Notes under the pieces: generated by a model
Told to the model about the DNA's origin: nothing
The model's database searches: none
Seen by the model: the letters and a program-made list of their open reading frames with translations, nothing else
Position numbers and translations under genes: made by a program
Assembly (NCBI GenBank): GCA_029204225.1
Contig: CM055102.1
Span: forward strand, 9,559,456-9,623,455
Direction: 5' to 3'
From: Diphasiastrum complanatum
Taxonomy: Eukaryota; Streptophyta; Lycopodiopsida; Lycopodiales; Lycopodiaceae
Length of the DNA stretch: 64,000 nucleotides
Part shown: one piece after another, positions 1-11,303 of the stretch
Position numbering within the stretch: the stretch's first letter is position 1
How the letters are laid out: each line of letters begins with the position of its first letter

Positions 1-329
1 AATGGGAGGTAAGACTACACAAATAGTGGTTTTAGGTGGATAGGAGTTTTACTCTCACCATCGACAAATTTGAACTCCACGAGCTTGAAGGAGAGGCACA
101 CAAAAAAAGCAAAAGCATCTTCTTTAGTTTCTCAAAACATATATGATGCTTAGCCCAGCTCTTTTGTTTCGATTGTATTTGTGAATCTTAACATCATAGT
201 GTTTCCTACAAAAAAGGTGCTTGGGTGCTTTTGATGCCTTTTCTAGATCACTAAACCCGGAATGCAAACTTCAAACTTGAAAGACAAAACTTAAAACTTA
301 AAATCCGAAAGGGCAATGGGCATAGATTC

Positions 330-660
330 TAGAGTGTTAGAGAGCATACTGGGCCCATGCCTTCTTGAGGGGTGCTAGCTGCTCGTTAACAGAAGCCCGC
401 TTAACAACAAGTCCTCGTCTTGAGATGCCAATTCAACAACCCTAGTGATGGCTGTCCGATCGCACTCACTGTGGCCATCAGCTTCCTCCATGCAGGTGTC
501 TTAGCAAGATGAAAAGGCAGATCGCAGGTGTAGCACTGTTGGATTGCAACCTTCTGCCATCGCTTTGGGAGCAAAGCTGGCCCACATAATAATCTCAGCC
601 CCCTAGCTGTGTAGTGCGGCCTCCCCGTCCACCTTATACTCTGGATGGTGGCCATGGTAA
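330..660 (-). pseudogene. hAT transposase fragment, central DUF659-like region
   Basis: Read on the minus strand, this stretch has the phrase CDLPFHLAKTPAWRKLM (about 530-470), which matches the start of the DUF659 block of plant hAT transposases (a GLPFHLA...W..M type signature). After a frameshift near 430 the next conserved phrase, VNEQLAPLKKAWAQY, follows at about 390-345. hAT transposases cut and paste DNA using an RNase H-like fold. Only part of one domain is left here, in at least two frames, and the sequence runs off the left edge of the window towards the catalytic part. The BED-type zinc finger of what is probably the same gene lies at 958-1214 in the same orientation and in the expected order. 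I call it a broken copy and not an active gene. Confidence 0.65.
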
Positions 661-957
661 GGAGCTAAGCCTAAAGGTGGTGGTGCCATGAAGGATCCAA
701 TACCAACAGTTCAAGTACTAGGCCTTGGCTCATCTGGAGCCCTGACCTCTCCGTGAGAAGAGATGGATGTGCGATGTTCAACCAGGGGGCATGACTTGGT
801 AGCCTTTGGCTGTGTCATTGATGCATCTCGATTTGCATAGTGCAAAAAAAAAAAAAACAATAAAATTGACTATTTAGATATTGAAAAAGCACATTGAAAA
901 TTAAAAACATAGATGATAATAAATTATGATAGTTTTTTAAACTTCAATAGTTGAGTC

Positions 958-1214
958 TCAGAGTTGAGAGTTGGAACTTGAATCACGAGCTTTTACCTTT
1001 GGGCCTCGAAGGGCCGGCCTTGTCCACTGCAACAAGAGTGAGTAACGTGTCAGGAGCGTGCATGCAAGCGACGATGTCGTGCCCCCTGATACGTAGTAAA
1101 TGTGCCTTAATGTGTGTAGGCCCACCTGTGTTAAGTATTGTGGCAATATCGGCACATCCATATCTTTGTGCCCGATGTGCCATAGCCTGCAGCAACGATA
1201 ACATGCTCTCATAG
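958..1214 (-). pseudogene. hAT transposase N-terminal fragment with half BED-type zinc finger
   Basis: The minus strand encodes a 73-residue open stretch (1204-983) containing GGPTHIKAHLLRIRGHDIVAC. This is the second half of the BED zinc finger of hAT transposases (GG.TRIK.HL..I.G.DI.AC), with the histidine and final cysteine kept. The preceding residues (HRAQRYGCADIATIL) look like the helical lead-in seen in such proteins. The first cysteine pair is not visible, so the finger may be broken or split by an intron. With 330-660 this gives the expected transposase order, BED finger then DUF659, reading right to left. The element's own right end probably lies in 1220-1430. Confidence 0.6.
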
Positions 1215-1225
1215 GGGATGCCTAG

Positions 1226-1298
1226 CCCTCGGCGTGGTGGGCTGTGGCCACTGGAGCTTGACCTCTCTCTCCTCTCTGACTTGAGTGGTAATGAGTAC

Positions 1299-1357
<59 letters not shown>

Positions 1358-1502
1358 ACTTTAGTAATGAGTACTAAGTTTTAACTAGTAACTTCTAAGT
1401 TAGAAGCATAGTTGCCCAGAAACGTGTTTCCCTCGGCATGGTGGGCTGTGGCCACTGGAGCTTGACCTCTCTCTCCTCTCTGACTTGAGTGGTAATGAGT
1501 AC

Positions 1503-1564
<62 letters not shown>

Positions 1565-1634
1565 AGTAATGAGTACTAAGTTTTAACTAGTAACTTCTAA
1601 GTTAGAAGCATAGTTGCCCAGAAACGCGTTTCTA
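1226..1634. repeat. 204-bp tandem duplication carrying two CT microsatellites
   Basis: Two near-identical units start at about 1226 and 1430 (the phrase GGTGGGCTGTGGCCACTGG occurs in both, 204 bp apart). Each holds a long pure CT run (1303-1355 and 1507-1562), followed by TTTAGTAATGAGTACTAAG and a copy of the start of the hAT terminal repeat found at 1609. The left copy of that terminal repeat stops inside its palindromic motif, where the second unit begins. Confidence 0.85.
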
Positions 1635-2363
1635 GGCAAAAATGTTTCTAGAAACGCGTTTCTAAAAAACGCGAAACGTGTTTCTGGGTCAGAATCCCAA
1701 AAAAAAAAAAAAAAGAAAAGGATATTCATGATTTGCATTGCTTTCCAGGTTATACTAAATTGTTCATTTCCTAGTTCTCCCTCAAAGAAACTCATATATC
1801 TATTAGTAAAAGCTACTAGACGAGCACCCATCAATGGTATACATAGTTTCCACTAAAAGTTTCCAGCCTCTCCCATCCCACGACTTAACGTCTCCTTTGT
1901 AGAAATGGCTGTGCCATGCATATCAACTTGAGCCACACCATGCATTCACATATTTTTGAGGTCCTAGATGTAGCTAGATAAGGCCCTAACTGCCAAAACA
2001 ACTGAAAAAGCCAATAAACCCTTTCTGAAAATGCCAATAAGGCCCTAATTGCCAAAACCAATCACAGGCCTCATTGGACCCAATAGTAGCTCTAAATGTG
2101 CTGCCAGAAAAGATATCAAAAGTAACACAACAAGCCACTCTGACTTTCAACCTTGACAGAATCTTACAGACATTGTTGCACCCACACTGGACCACATTGT
2201 ACTCGAAACATTCAGCAACCTACATAAATGAACTGCCCCCATTAATAAATGCTTAATTTGATACCCATATTTATTGCCCACAAAAAAAACAAAAAAAAAA
2301 ACGTTTCTCAGAAACGATCCCCCATTTTAGAAATGCGTTTCTAGTGGAAGCAAAGCAACTATG
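1609..2363. mobile_element. Non-autonomous hAT element with 8-bp target-site duplication
   Basis: The left end is CATAGTTGC (1609-1617) and the right end is its exact inverse, GCAACTATG (2355-2363). The flanks are GTTAGAAG (1601-1608) and ATTAGAAG (2364-2371), an 8-bp target duplication with one mismatch, which is the hAT hallmark. Inside both ends lie several copies of a GAAACGCGTTTC-type palindrome, followed by A-rich (left) and T-rich (right) tracts. The 755-bp body has no transposase, so the element would depend on another copy. The short open reading frames inside it look accidental. Confidence 0.75.
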
Positions 2364-2589
2364 ATTAGAAGTTAGAACTTAGAAGTTATTGATTAGTGGT
2401 TACCTAATACTAACTAGTGATCACTGACTTCTAACTTCTAAGTTCTAACACGTAATTTGTAAATGCTAATAGCTATTATGCAAAATGCCACTAACTAGTA
2501 AGTACTACATACTAGTAACTTAGACAATCTCTCTCTCTTACGCTCGCAAAGTGGAGGCACAAACGGCCTCGCAGGGTTTTTTTTTTGTT

Positions 2590-2660
2590 GTAACAGGCCG
2601 ATTCGAACTGGAATCAACTGGATTCCGGTTCGAATCGGACAACTTCTAGTACCAAGATTA
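2590..2660. repeat. hAT-like element end with TTCGAA-type palindromes
   Basis: Several overlapping copies of a GATTCGAAC / GGTTCGAATC motif are packed into about 60 bp next to a T-rich tract (2577-2587). This is the same layout as the ends of the element at 1609-2363, but with a different palindrome. The exact element border and its partner end are not resolved; the block at 4232-4290 is a possible partner. Confidence 0.45.
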
Positions 2661-4231
2661 GAATTTGGGTTTCTATCTCAAAGGAATTTGTTTTTAGCAA
2701 AATATAATCAAAATCCTATGTAAACATTGTGGAAATTATCACCCAACCTCTTTGTAGCAGGAAAAGTGCAATGTTAGCAACCTATGAACAATACGTCACA
2801 CAGAGCATATGAGAATAGTGAACAACAAATTGATGTTCATATAACAACCTCAAACTAAGCTCACAAGATAGGTAGCATGAAGGTGAGCATGAAGTGGATC
2901 AAATCCCTCTTGCAAAGGAACTATTGTGTAAATCTCCAAGAAAGAGCTCAAGGATTATAAGAATTACGCAATTGTAGAATGCACACAACGTATCCTACTT
3001 TTAAGGAAACCTTCTAGGGTTCTACCATATTAGGGCATACATGAGCATGGCATGGATCCCAAGAGGTTCCCCATACTACTTGGCCCACCCTTGGCCCCAA
3101 TCAGCCGAAGCTTCTCTTTTCATGCATAAAATTCTTGTGAGTTGTGTCCTTTCTGTAGGGCAACCCTTTGCACCTATCTTTTACTTAAAGTTTTCATCTT
3201 TGCACTTGCTCCTAGTTTGTTGACTTAAAGAACCCTACAGTTGTCCTTAAATCATGCAGAAAAGAGTTGAAAGGGTTAACTTGCCATCTTCACAGACACT
3301 GAAACTTGCACGAGGATAGCTCTTTTCAAGGTTTCCATTAAGGACACTATAGATGTCTCTTTGGAAAGTTAAAATGTCCATTGAGGGAACTTTTCATATG
3401 TCCATTGAGGGACGTTTTAAACGTAGTCTTGGGAACTTTCAATGTCCACCAAGGGTCCTTTCACAATCAGAGTGTGCACTTGATCAAGAGGTCCTTTCAC
3501 AATCTTTTTAAAAGCTTTGTGAAGGCTAGTTGATCCATGCACATAACATGAAAAAAGAAGCCTAATCTTTTAAAGTGCTTGGCTTATAAGTTTGAACTTT
3601 TAGAATGCATATCTTAAGGAAGATCTTACTTTTAGATTGTCCTAATAGGACAAGGCCTTCAATTTCCTATAAAGATGAAGCCTTACAAAGTCTTCTAAGT
3701 TACCATCAAAGTGTCTTGATAGGATGAGGCTTTCCAAAATCTCTTTCAGATTCCTTTTAAAAGTAAAACTACTATATAGAGTGCATGCATGATTATCTCG
3801 ATATCATAAGGGCACAGCCTTAGCAGTTTCACACTAGTTGCAACTTAACATGCATGTCTTGCTGATGTGTATGGTTGTCACGAGAATTTTATCTGTTTCT
3901 TGGCAACTCTCCTATGTACCTCTTGAAGTTATTAAAACATGGCAACAAAACAAAACTAGATTCAAAAAATGGATTTAATCTATAAATGAAGTGTCAAAAA
4001 TCTTATAGGTCGGGATGTTCAATCCTCTTGTCTTTGGATGTTAGATTGATGAGATATGAAGTACATTACAATGACCTTCATGTAGAAAGAGCATTATGTA
4101 AAACTTTGTTAAGAAAAGGAAACAAAAAGGTATGAAAAAGATATAGTACACAAACATAGCGAAAAATGGAACATCAGAAACTGAACTGTTAAATTCAGGA
4201 GCTCTAGACTAAACTAAGACCATTCTATTGT
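2661..4231. other. Intergenic DNA, no gene recognised
   Basis: I see no conserved protein pattern or RNA gene here. There are small local repeats, such as TGTCCATTGAGGGA at about 3376 and 3399 and GTCCTTTCACAATC at about 3456 and 3491. The stretch may be the inside of a decayed transposon bounded by the palindromic blocks at 2590 and 4232. Confidence 0.5.
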
Positions 4232-4970
4232 ACAATGTTTGCTCGAATCACAATTCGAGAATCGTGGTTCGAACGGTTGGAATAGCTGGAACTGCTGTTT
4301 CCACACCCGGGCTTGAGGAGAGACATAAAAAGTTTTTCAGTGTGTTTTTGGGAGAAGAGAAGAGGGGAGAAGAGGAGAGGGAGTGAGATCTGAGATCCAT
4401 CAATAAATCTAGTATCTACTAGTAGGCTGTTAATACTACCATCATTGAGGAGTCAGGACTAAGGAGGCAACGACATAGGGAGGACTCACGAGAGGGTATA
4501 TTGCTGTTTTGTAATTTGTAAATTTATGACGAGGCCTCAGCCTTCGATTCTATCCCATAACATATGCTTATATAATATCTAGACTCCAGTTTAGAGGTCG
4601 AGAGATCTCCACTTTTCACTAGTGAGTCAGTGACCTGACAGTGGACACATTACACAAATTTGAGGCAATTATGGATTTAACAAGAGGCCCAAGGGTATGG
4701 GAGTCTGGACATTTTAGATCTCGCTCCTCAGGAGAATTTATTCAAGATGGATCTACTGTGACCTGTGTGTCCTCTGTCTACAATATTAATATCCCCGGAC
4801 CCCAACTTAGCTTGATACTAGGTTATTACTAAGTTTATGTAATGAATCATGATTTACCCTCAGAAAGAATCAAATTTCAATTAAATTACAAAGACCCTAA
4901 ACTGATTCAAACGGTTCGACGGTTCGAACCTGGCCTATCTGATTCAAACGTGGTTCTTACCATCAAATGT
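4232..4970. mobile_element. Possible decayed hAT-like element with TTCGAAC palindromes at both ends
   Basis: The left block (4232-4290) begins ACAATGTTTGCTCGAATC and carries repeated ATTCGAGAAT / GGTTCGAAC motifs. The right block (about 4900-4970) carries GGTTCGACGGTTCGAACC and GATTCAAACG. No transposase is visible between them and no clean target duplication was found, so the borders are approximate. The GGTTCGAACC core resembles a tRNA B box, but no cloverleaf fits. Confidence 0.35.
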
Positions 4971-6392
4971 CTTGATGAAGAAGAATGATCCGAAATTTTG
5001 TAAAGCATGATAGGAGTGCCAATGCGGTCAAGTCTAGTCATATGGCAAGTCAAATTTATATCATTCCATTACCTTTCCTCTTTCCTTTAACTTTTCTCGT
5101 TACCTCAAAGTGTCTTTTCTCTAATTAGTAGATTTGTGACAAAGCACCAAAATAGGCCCAATTGTAGGATGATTTTCAATGCATTAGGTTGGAGCTCACT
5201 TCATGTACTCCTAGAAAGTTCTTTGGTAGCAAGTCATGAGCAAATAACATTCCAAATAGAAGAAGAGAGAAAATGTGTTCAGTCAATTGAAGCACATGGG
5301 GCAACTTGCATATGTATATTGACCTAATTTTTGCTCTAGCTAGCATCTATGCTTTGTTACTCGAGTAAATCTATGCTAAAGAGAAAACTCAGTGGCCTTT
5401 TTATTCTTTTCATAACTCCAATTGCTTTCCTTGTTGGGAATCTTGGAATCATTTGGAGGCACTTTCCAGGGTTATATGGAGCTGTATCTTAATTGTGAGG
5501 ACCAGAGACTCGAACACCCAAGTAGGTATAAGAGGAGATGATCTCCAGATGCTAATCACTAAAAGTAAGACTATTGCGTAGCATGACGGATTGAGATATA
5601 TTGAAGATCATGACCTTAGTCTTCTGTACGTCACTTCCATTTGTTATAATGAGATCCAGAGGAAACTGGATGTTTCGATTATTTGATGTCAATTGGAAGT
5701 AACACAGTTGTTGGTCTCTGATTTTGTTTACCATCTAATTGTCTGGATCAGTGACGATCCTTTGTCTTGGACAGTGCTCTGGTACCATTTTCCAAAAAGA
5801 TATATACATCAGAACAATTGGATAGATCACTGGCATAATGTCTCCTACAAAGGTTTCAAGATTAAAGGGTGATGATGCCTTTCAGGCCCCCTGAAGACTC
5901 CCTTTCTTGATTTTGAAGAAGCTCTCGATCTCCATAATAAAAGTTACAAAGTGAGGATTATCTTTAGATTCTGACATCCTACTTTAGGTCTCCTTACTAG
6001 ATGCAATTAAGTCCTTGACCCTGTGGCCAAATACAGCTAATATGGTTCAGATGTAATTATTATTCATAAGTGGTACAATTTGCTCTCTTTTTTATTTCAA
6101 TGAGTCAATTTGAAAGAATCACACTTGAGGTTGTGAATAGTAAGATGTGTCATTTGCTAAATGGGTAAAGTAGAGATTTACTTTGACATGCTGTTGTTTT
6201 TTGGAATTCTTGATTAACAAAATTAGTAACAACTAGAAAGGTACAGGATATACGTTCAGATTGCAATTTATATAGGCATTGGAAGTTTAGATTCTTATTG
6301 TTCTTATCTATTGATATCCTATTCACTTGCCTGTCAGTTTATTTGGCTGCTCATAACAGGAAAGCAGCAGGGAAGGATTATAGACAGGGAGG
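4971..6392. other. Region upstream of the OEP16 gene
   Basis: No conserved protein is visible. Sequence just before the OEP16 start (about 6357-6392, after a CAG acceptor-like site) could be the end of a spliced 5' untranslated exon. I could not place the promoter. Confidence 0.4.
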
Positions 6393-7577
6393 ATGTCACA
6401 GGCAAGACTTCACTTCAATGACGAATCTCCTAAGGTGGATGTATTGGTGGACATGGGCCACCCACTCCTCAACCGTGTGGTGGATGGATTTATAAAAGTC
6501 GGAGGGGTATGGAAGTACTGCCAAACAAGCTTTTGGCCAGATAAAGCTATTTTTTGAAATTTAATTGGCGTGAAGATAGTAGATAAATTATGATACCTCG
6601 AGTCCATTAAATATTTACATTTTGAGTGGTAGCTGGTTTTGAGTTTGTCCATGTCTTGGCAGGTGGGGACCTTGCATGCCGCAGCACAAGAATCCTACCG
6701 TTTCCTTGTTCTAGGTTTCAATACTTCCTTCACAAGCGTCCCAATTGTTTGTATCTAAGATGGGAGTAGATTGTTTTCCCACTTCTGCCTCACTGTTTTT
6801 ATCTGCTTGTGTTGCAGAGGAAGCAAACAAAAATTCTATGGATAACATGGTATGTTGAAGGTTCAGTGCATTTTGCATCAGGTTTGTAGCTGATTATATT
6901 AATGCTTGTACCCCTGAAATTTTTGTTTTGCATTCATCCAGGTGAACAGAATTGGAAAAGAAGCTGTTCAGTGGGGTAAGTGGAGTAAAAGTGCAAGAGT
7001 ATTACTACTTGTCAGCACTCTTTCCATGCTTTTAGACCTTAGAAAAGATTTACAATGTTTTTGAACTGGTTTTTACTATAATGTGAACTTCACGTATTAG
7101 CATTTGATATTGCTTGTGCATTACCATTTTGAGGCTTTACATAGTTCACATGTGCATTTTTGTCATCCATGGACTTCCAAAACTTTACCTCAACATTTCG
7201 TACTACTAATTTTTCGCTTCGATTACTGAGATGTAAATTGAGAATTTTATAGGTCTGGCTGCGGGAGTATATTCAGGCATGACGTATGGCATGCGAGAAG
7301 CTCGTGGGGGTGTTCATGATTGGGTATAGGATGACAACTCTGCTCAGTTCGTTTTACCAAGTAACATGTGATTAGGAAGAGCTTCTTGAACCTAATAATA
7401 GTTGATTCTTTCCAACTGAATTTGGTTTGGCAGAAAAATGCACTGGTGGGAGGTGCTCTTACTGGAGCCGCCCTGTCTTTGACTGAGGGTAATCCGAGGC
7501 ATGATCGGGTTATATGTGGTGCAATCACTGGTGGAGCTGTTGCGGTTGCAGCTGAATTTCTCCGCAACCTTACCTGA
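6393..7577 (+). CDS. OEP16: Outer envelope pore protein OEP16-like (PRAT / Tim17-Tim22-Tim23 family)
   Basis: Six exons join in frame with GT-AG introns: 6393-6506, 6663-6714, 6818-6849, 6942-6975, 7253-7323 and 7434-7577. They give a 148-residue protein, the usual size for OEP16. The N-terminal part has DMGHPLLNRVVDGFIKVGG (residues 20-38), matching the OEP16 opening. The C-terminal half has GLAAGVYSGMTYGMREARG and DWKNALVGGALTGAAL, then GAITGGAVAVAAEFL, the Gly/Ala-rich helix pattern of the PRAT family. OEP16 forms an amino-acid-selective channel in the chloroplast outer envelope and has four membrane helices. The ATG at 6393 is chosen because it gives the normal N-terminus and no in-frame upstream ATG was seen. 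All introns are short (74-277 bp), unlike the DRC3-like gene in this window. I cannot tell which OEP16 paralogue this is. Confidence 0.93.
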
Positions 7578-7698
7578 TTTTTCCGGAAGACATAGCTAGC
7601 TATTGGAAGGGCACGTAAGACCTTTGTGCTATGGCTACCATGAGGTTCCACTTTGCAGAGTATTGTGGACAAGATAATTTGTGCAAATGAAACTAATT

Positions 7699-7798
7699 TT
7701 CTGGCAAGTTCCTGAATGGTGAAACAACACAGCTATATCTAAAGCTCTTCTGGCAAGTTTTTGAATGATGAAACAACACAGCTATATCTAAAGCTCTT
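7699..7798. repeat. 49-bp tandem duplication downstream of OEP16
   Basis: Two copies of a unit starting CTGGCAAGTT (7701 and 7750) and ending ATATCTAAAGCTCTT lie about 120 bp after the stop codon, with a few mismatches. They are probably in the 3' untranslated or flanking region. Confidence 0.8.
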
Positions 7799-8990
7799 AT
7801 AAGACATTGTGTGTTCATTTTTGTATAGGAGACTTGTGTTACTGTAGATATTACTAGCAGAGCTGAGACTAGGATGCTGTGACCAAAGATAGGCGAATTA
7901 TTATCTTGTTGGGAATAGTGGATGCTTTGTTGGCCATGCAGTATAATTTGGGAGTAGCAATTTTGTGACAAGATTGGTATTTGGCACTGCATGAACTCAC
8001 TCTATGAAAATTTCAATCAACCAATCTGCCCGGATGATTAAATCGATCGATCAGTCAACATTTAGCACTCAGGTTTTGTAGAGGGCATGGGTCGCTTCTC
8101 AACTTGGTTTCTAAATTCATCGTTTGTCATAGGAGTGATAAGGCAAAAGTTCCAATGAAAATGCTTCACTAATGCTTTCAGTGTTCACAAATATTGCAGC
8201 TGGTGAGCAAACAACAATTTCAATAAACAGGTTTAACAACAAAAATGCATTCTTGCCCTTATTATCAGCATGTTTCCTTGAATCATGTGTACATGTCCAA
8301 TATAGTCTTACAATAGCGGCTCAGAAATTTGAAATAGATAGTGTTGTAAATATATCCTTTGTATGTATGTGATATATATAGGAGGGCACTAGGTGTGCTC
8401 GAATTGTGCACATTTCAGCAGATTTGTTATTAGGTTTTTGCTCATCTGATTTAGGAACTGTATGTCAGCACATGTCCATAACAAAGCAAAGCTGAAATGA
8501 CAATGGCAAGAAAAGGTTGTTTAGGCTTTCCCCCCCCCCCTCCCCCCTCGCCCCCGCCAGCATGCACACAAAAGAAAAACCTTTTTTTCCTGTGGCATTT
8601 TTGCCATGATATGTTTTTTCTATCCATTCGGGTGTTGCTTTGTTGAATTTCTTCATTGCTAGATCTGAAGGTAATTAAATAATGATGAAAATGAACCTTT
8701 CCATTTGTAAGTCTTACACATAAATTTGAATTTTTGTTCTGTTTACGGTTATTATTTAATCTCCGAGATGGCAGAATCCATTTACTTTTAATTTACCTAC
8801 TGGAAATTTTCATATATAGGCCGAAAGGTAATAATTATTCAATGAGAATTGAGCCCTTTCCATTTGATATTTTTCGTCAATAAAAATAATGTTGTGGACT
8901 CACTAACTTAACAGATTTTTTGTACTTGGATCAATGATAGGTGAGTAAGGTCAAACAAGCTTCAAAAAAAGATAGTATATGCAACCATAT
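7799..8990. other. Intergenic DNA with a C-rich tract
   Basis: No gene was recognised. An almost pure C tract interrupted by single T and G bases lies at about 8530-8558. The rest is AT-rich, without repeats or conserved protein patterns. Confidence 0.5.
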
Positions 8991-8994
8991 ATGT

Positions 8995-9200
8995 ATTATG
9001 GAAGGAGCCAGCGGGCATAGGCCATTCTGGCATGGATTTACAAAAAAAATTGGGCGATGCCCAAAGAGGCTGAGAGGGCCTTGTCCAAATTTTTTGGAAA
9101 GCCATACCGGGCAAAATGGCTTGTGCTTGGCCTCCGTCCATTGGGTAATGGACACTTTGACAATTTTTACATGCTCATTATGAAACATAATGAGCAACTT
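8995..9200. mobile_element. MITE-like element, copy 1 (GGAAGGAGCC family)
   Basis: The left end reads TATGGAAGGAGCCAGCGGGC (8997-9016). The right end is its imperfect inverse, with GGGCAAAATGG and then TCCATTGGGTAATGG (to about 9150). After the right end comes TTTTTACATGCTCATTATGAAAC, a tag that also follows the copies at 25017-25715 and 31590. The family has no coding capacity. Confidence 0.65.
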
Positions 9201-10779
9201 AAATTTTTTTGCCCATTCTCATGTTGCCATGTGGCAGGTGCAGGCCTGATGCCCGGACGCGCAGGCTGGAACGGGTAACAATTTTTGTATGGAAACAATA
9301 GTGACATTCTGCTTTTCAAGGAAAATAGGTAGAATATGCATGAAGTATCCGTTACGTGCATTGGATCTTGAATAAGAGTCAATTTAATACCATGTTGGGT
9401 TTGGTAGGAGATGATCACTCCATCGCAATAGATATGTGTATTGAAAAGCACATTGATGATTTAAAAGTTTTTAAAATTTTTACTCAATGCTTTGGCATTG
9501 ATTTGAATGCTAGGAGAATGTAATAGGTTTGCTATGAATTTATCTCTAACACGAGATATATTGTATCCACTTTTAATTCTTCTTGATTTCCTCAAACACT
9601 TAAAAGCATGTTAATAATTCAATGACAAAGAGTTCTTTGCATTTGGCATATTTTGTTGATAGATGGGTTGATTTCGCAATTCAACAACAGTGGATTGATC
9701 ATATTTGGATCAATAGGTAAGGGATAGATAATAATCTACCGTAATTTGATTTCTATGGTGATTCTGCTTATCAAGTGTTATGAACCGAAATTTCATGGGA
9801 GTGTTGTGTATTACAATGGCAAGGAAGGTAGAATCCAATGAGGAGCCTTAGAGATGGTTTCCAAACTATACTAGTTACTTTTCTAGAAAAGACAACATCA
9901 GCTTCATAGCTACTAAACTAATACCACCACTTTACTACAATATTAATGCATCTCCGTGCCACATTAATCAACAACACAATAGCTAATACGACTACATCAA
10001 GCAAAATTTCCCTCTCTCTATCCAAAGAAACCTAAGCTTTTACTTGATGTCACATCAAGGAGAGGCATTACTAATCTCACGTTACATAAACATAGCATAA
10101 TCATAAGGAGCACAATGCAAAATTGAAAGCAATAGCTTTTAAAAAGGGAGACAATATCTCGAGGATCTAAAATGGTAGCATTTTCTCATTAATGTTGAGG
10201 ATGTTCTCTTTTAATAAAAAAGGGATTACTTATGGTGCCCATTCTCAGTTTCACTTATGGGACTAAGATAGTCCAAGCAACAATGTTTGACTCAAGAAAC
10301 TTTTGAATGTTACAAGCTTGAGTTAAAGTTGGCTTAAACTTTTAATAATTTTAAAAGTGTATAACATTATAACTTCAAAATTATTTAATTTAATTTTATG
10401 CTAACAGTTGGTGCTACAAATTGGACTTATACATGCAAGACGCCAAACTTGGGCCTCCTAGAACAAGATTGTAAATCACAATACTATTTAAGATTTGACT
10501 TATTCAAACACTTGTTTTTCCACCATGATGCTCTTTGAGCCATGTGTTCAAACCGCTTATGTGTCAGTCCCATTATTTGAAAAGCTTCTCTTGTTTTTTT
10601 TCATTGATTTCCTCCTTTGATTTGCAAAATTCTTGGATGAGCTCTCCATGCCTTTCATAGCCAAGCCAAGACGTGGGAGCTTTTTGGCAACCATTTTGTG
10701 CATTGTCATTCTTCAACTTAGGTTGTATTTTGTGACGTCATGAGTGTTGCTTGATAAAACACCCAGACAATCAATAGTT
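9201..10779. other. Intergenic DNA, no gene recognised
   Basis: AT-rich sequence without a conserved protein pattern on either strand. Minus-strand codons around 10560-10780 are interrupted by stops and may belong to the decayed stretch at 10780-10985. Confidence 0.45.
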
Positions 10780-10985
10780 GCTATGTAGCATTGACACCTT
10801 TAATTGGAATGTTGGGAGAAACCCAAGGGGCCCAATGAATACTCCTAGTGGAATTTGAAATATTGAGAAAAGCCAGCTCCTTACAGTTGACTATTGTTCG
10901 ACACACCACTGGATCCACATTGTCCTTGTATTTTTCGTAGAATTGCTTGAGGGCATATTTGAAATGTGGCTTAGTGGTCTACCCC
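10780..10985 (-). pseudogene. Coding-like remnant of unknown family
   Basis: On the minus strand a run of about 60 codons is open and reads like real protein, for example KPHFKYALKQFYEKYKDNVD followed by PVVCRTIVNCKELAFLNI and WAPWVSPNIPIKGVNAT. It is bounded by stop codons on both sides and has no start. I do not recognise the family. It lies upstream of an exact 26-bp tandem repeat and may be a relic of a mobile element or of the gene at 11304-12339. Confidence 0.35.
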
Positions 10986-11001
10986 TTGGAGCCTTGGCAT
11001 T

Positions 11002-11053
11002 TTGGGCCAATTGGGCAAGGTTAGCTCTTGGGCCAATTGGGCAAGGTTAGCTC
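11002..11053. repeat. Exact 26-bp tandem duplication
   Basis: The unit TTGGGCCAATTGGGCAAGGT plus six more bases occurs twice back to back (11002-11027 and 11028-11053) with no mismatch, so it is recent. Confidence 0.9.
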
Positions 11054-11303
11054 TTCTATGCTCTTGGGCCATGTCTCTCATTTGCCAATTAGTTTGTATG
11101 AATCTCATATAATGTGGAGTGTGGTAGTACTCTAATGTCTGGTTATCCGCTTGAAATAATAATTATTGCCAAGTCAATTGGAGTGCCAACTTGGCATTGA
11201 TTTCATCCTCATGGCCTTGGTATTGGCCATTTGTCTCGAATCTACTTGTATTTCTGTAGACTATTCAAACATGTGTCCAACATCTCATAGTTTTCTTGCT
11301 TAC

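Noticed and set aside
1614-2256. Short open frames inside the hAT element at 1609-2363
   Set aside because: They include homopolymer-coded residues, have no conserved motif, and occur on both strands.
4900-4935. GGTTCGAACC resembling a tRNA B box
   Set aside because: No acceptor, D or anticodon stems can be drawn around it, and the motif repeats in several copies as part of a transposon end.
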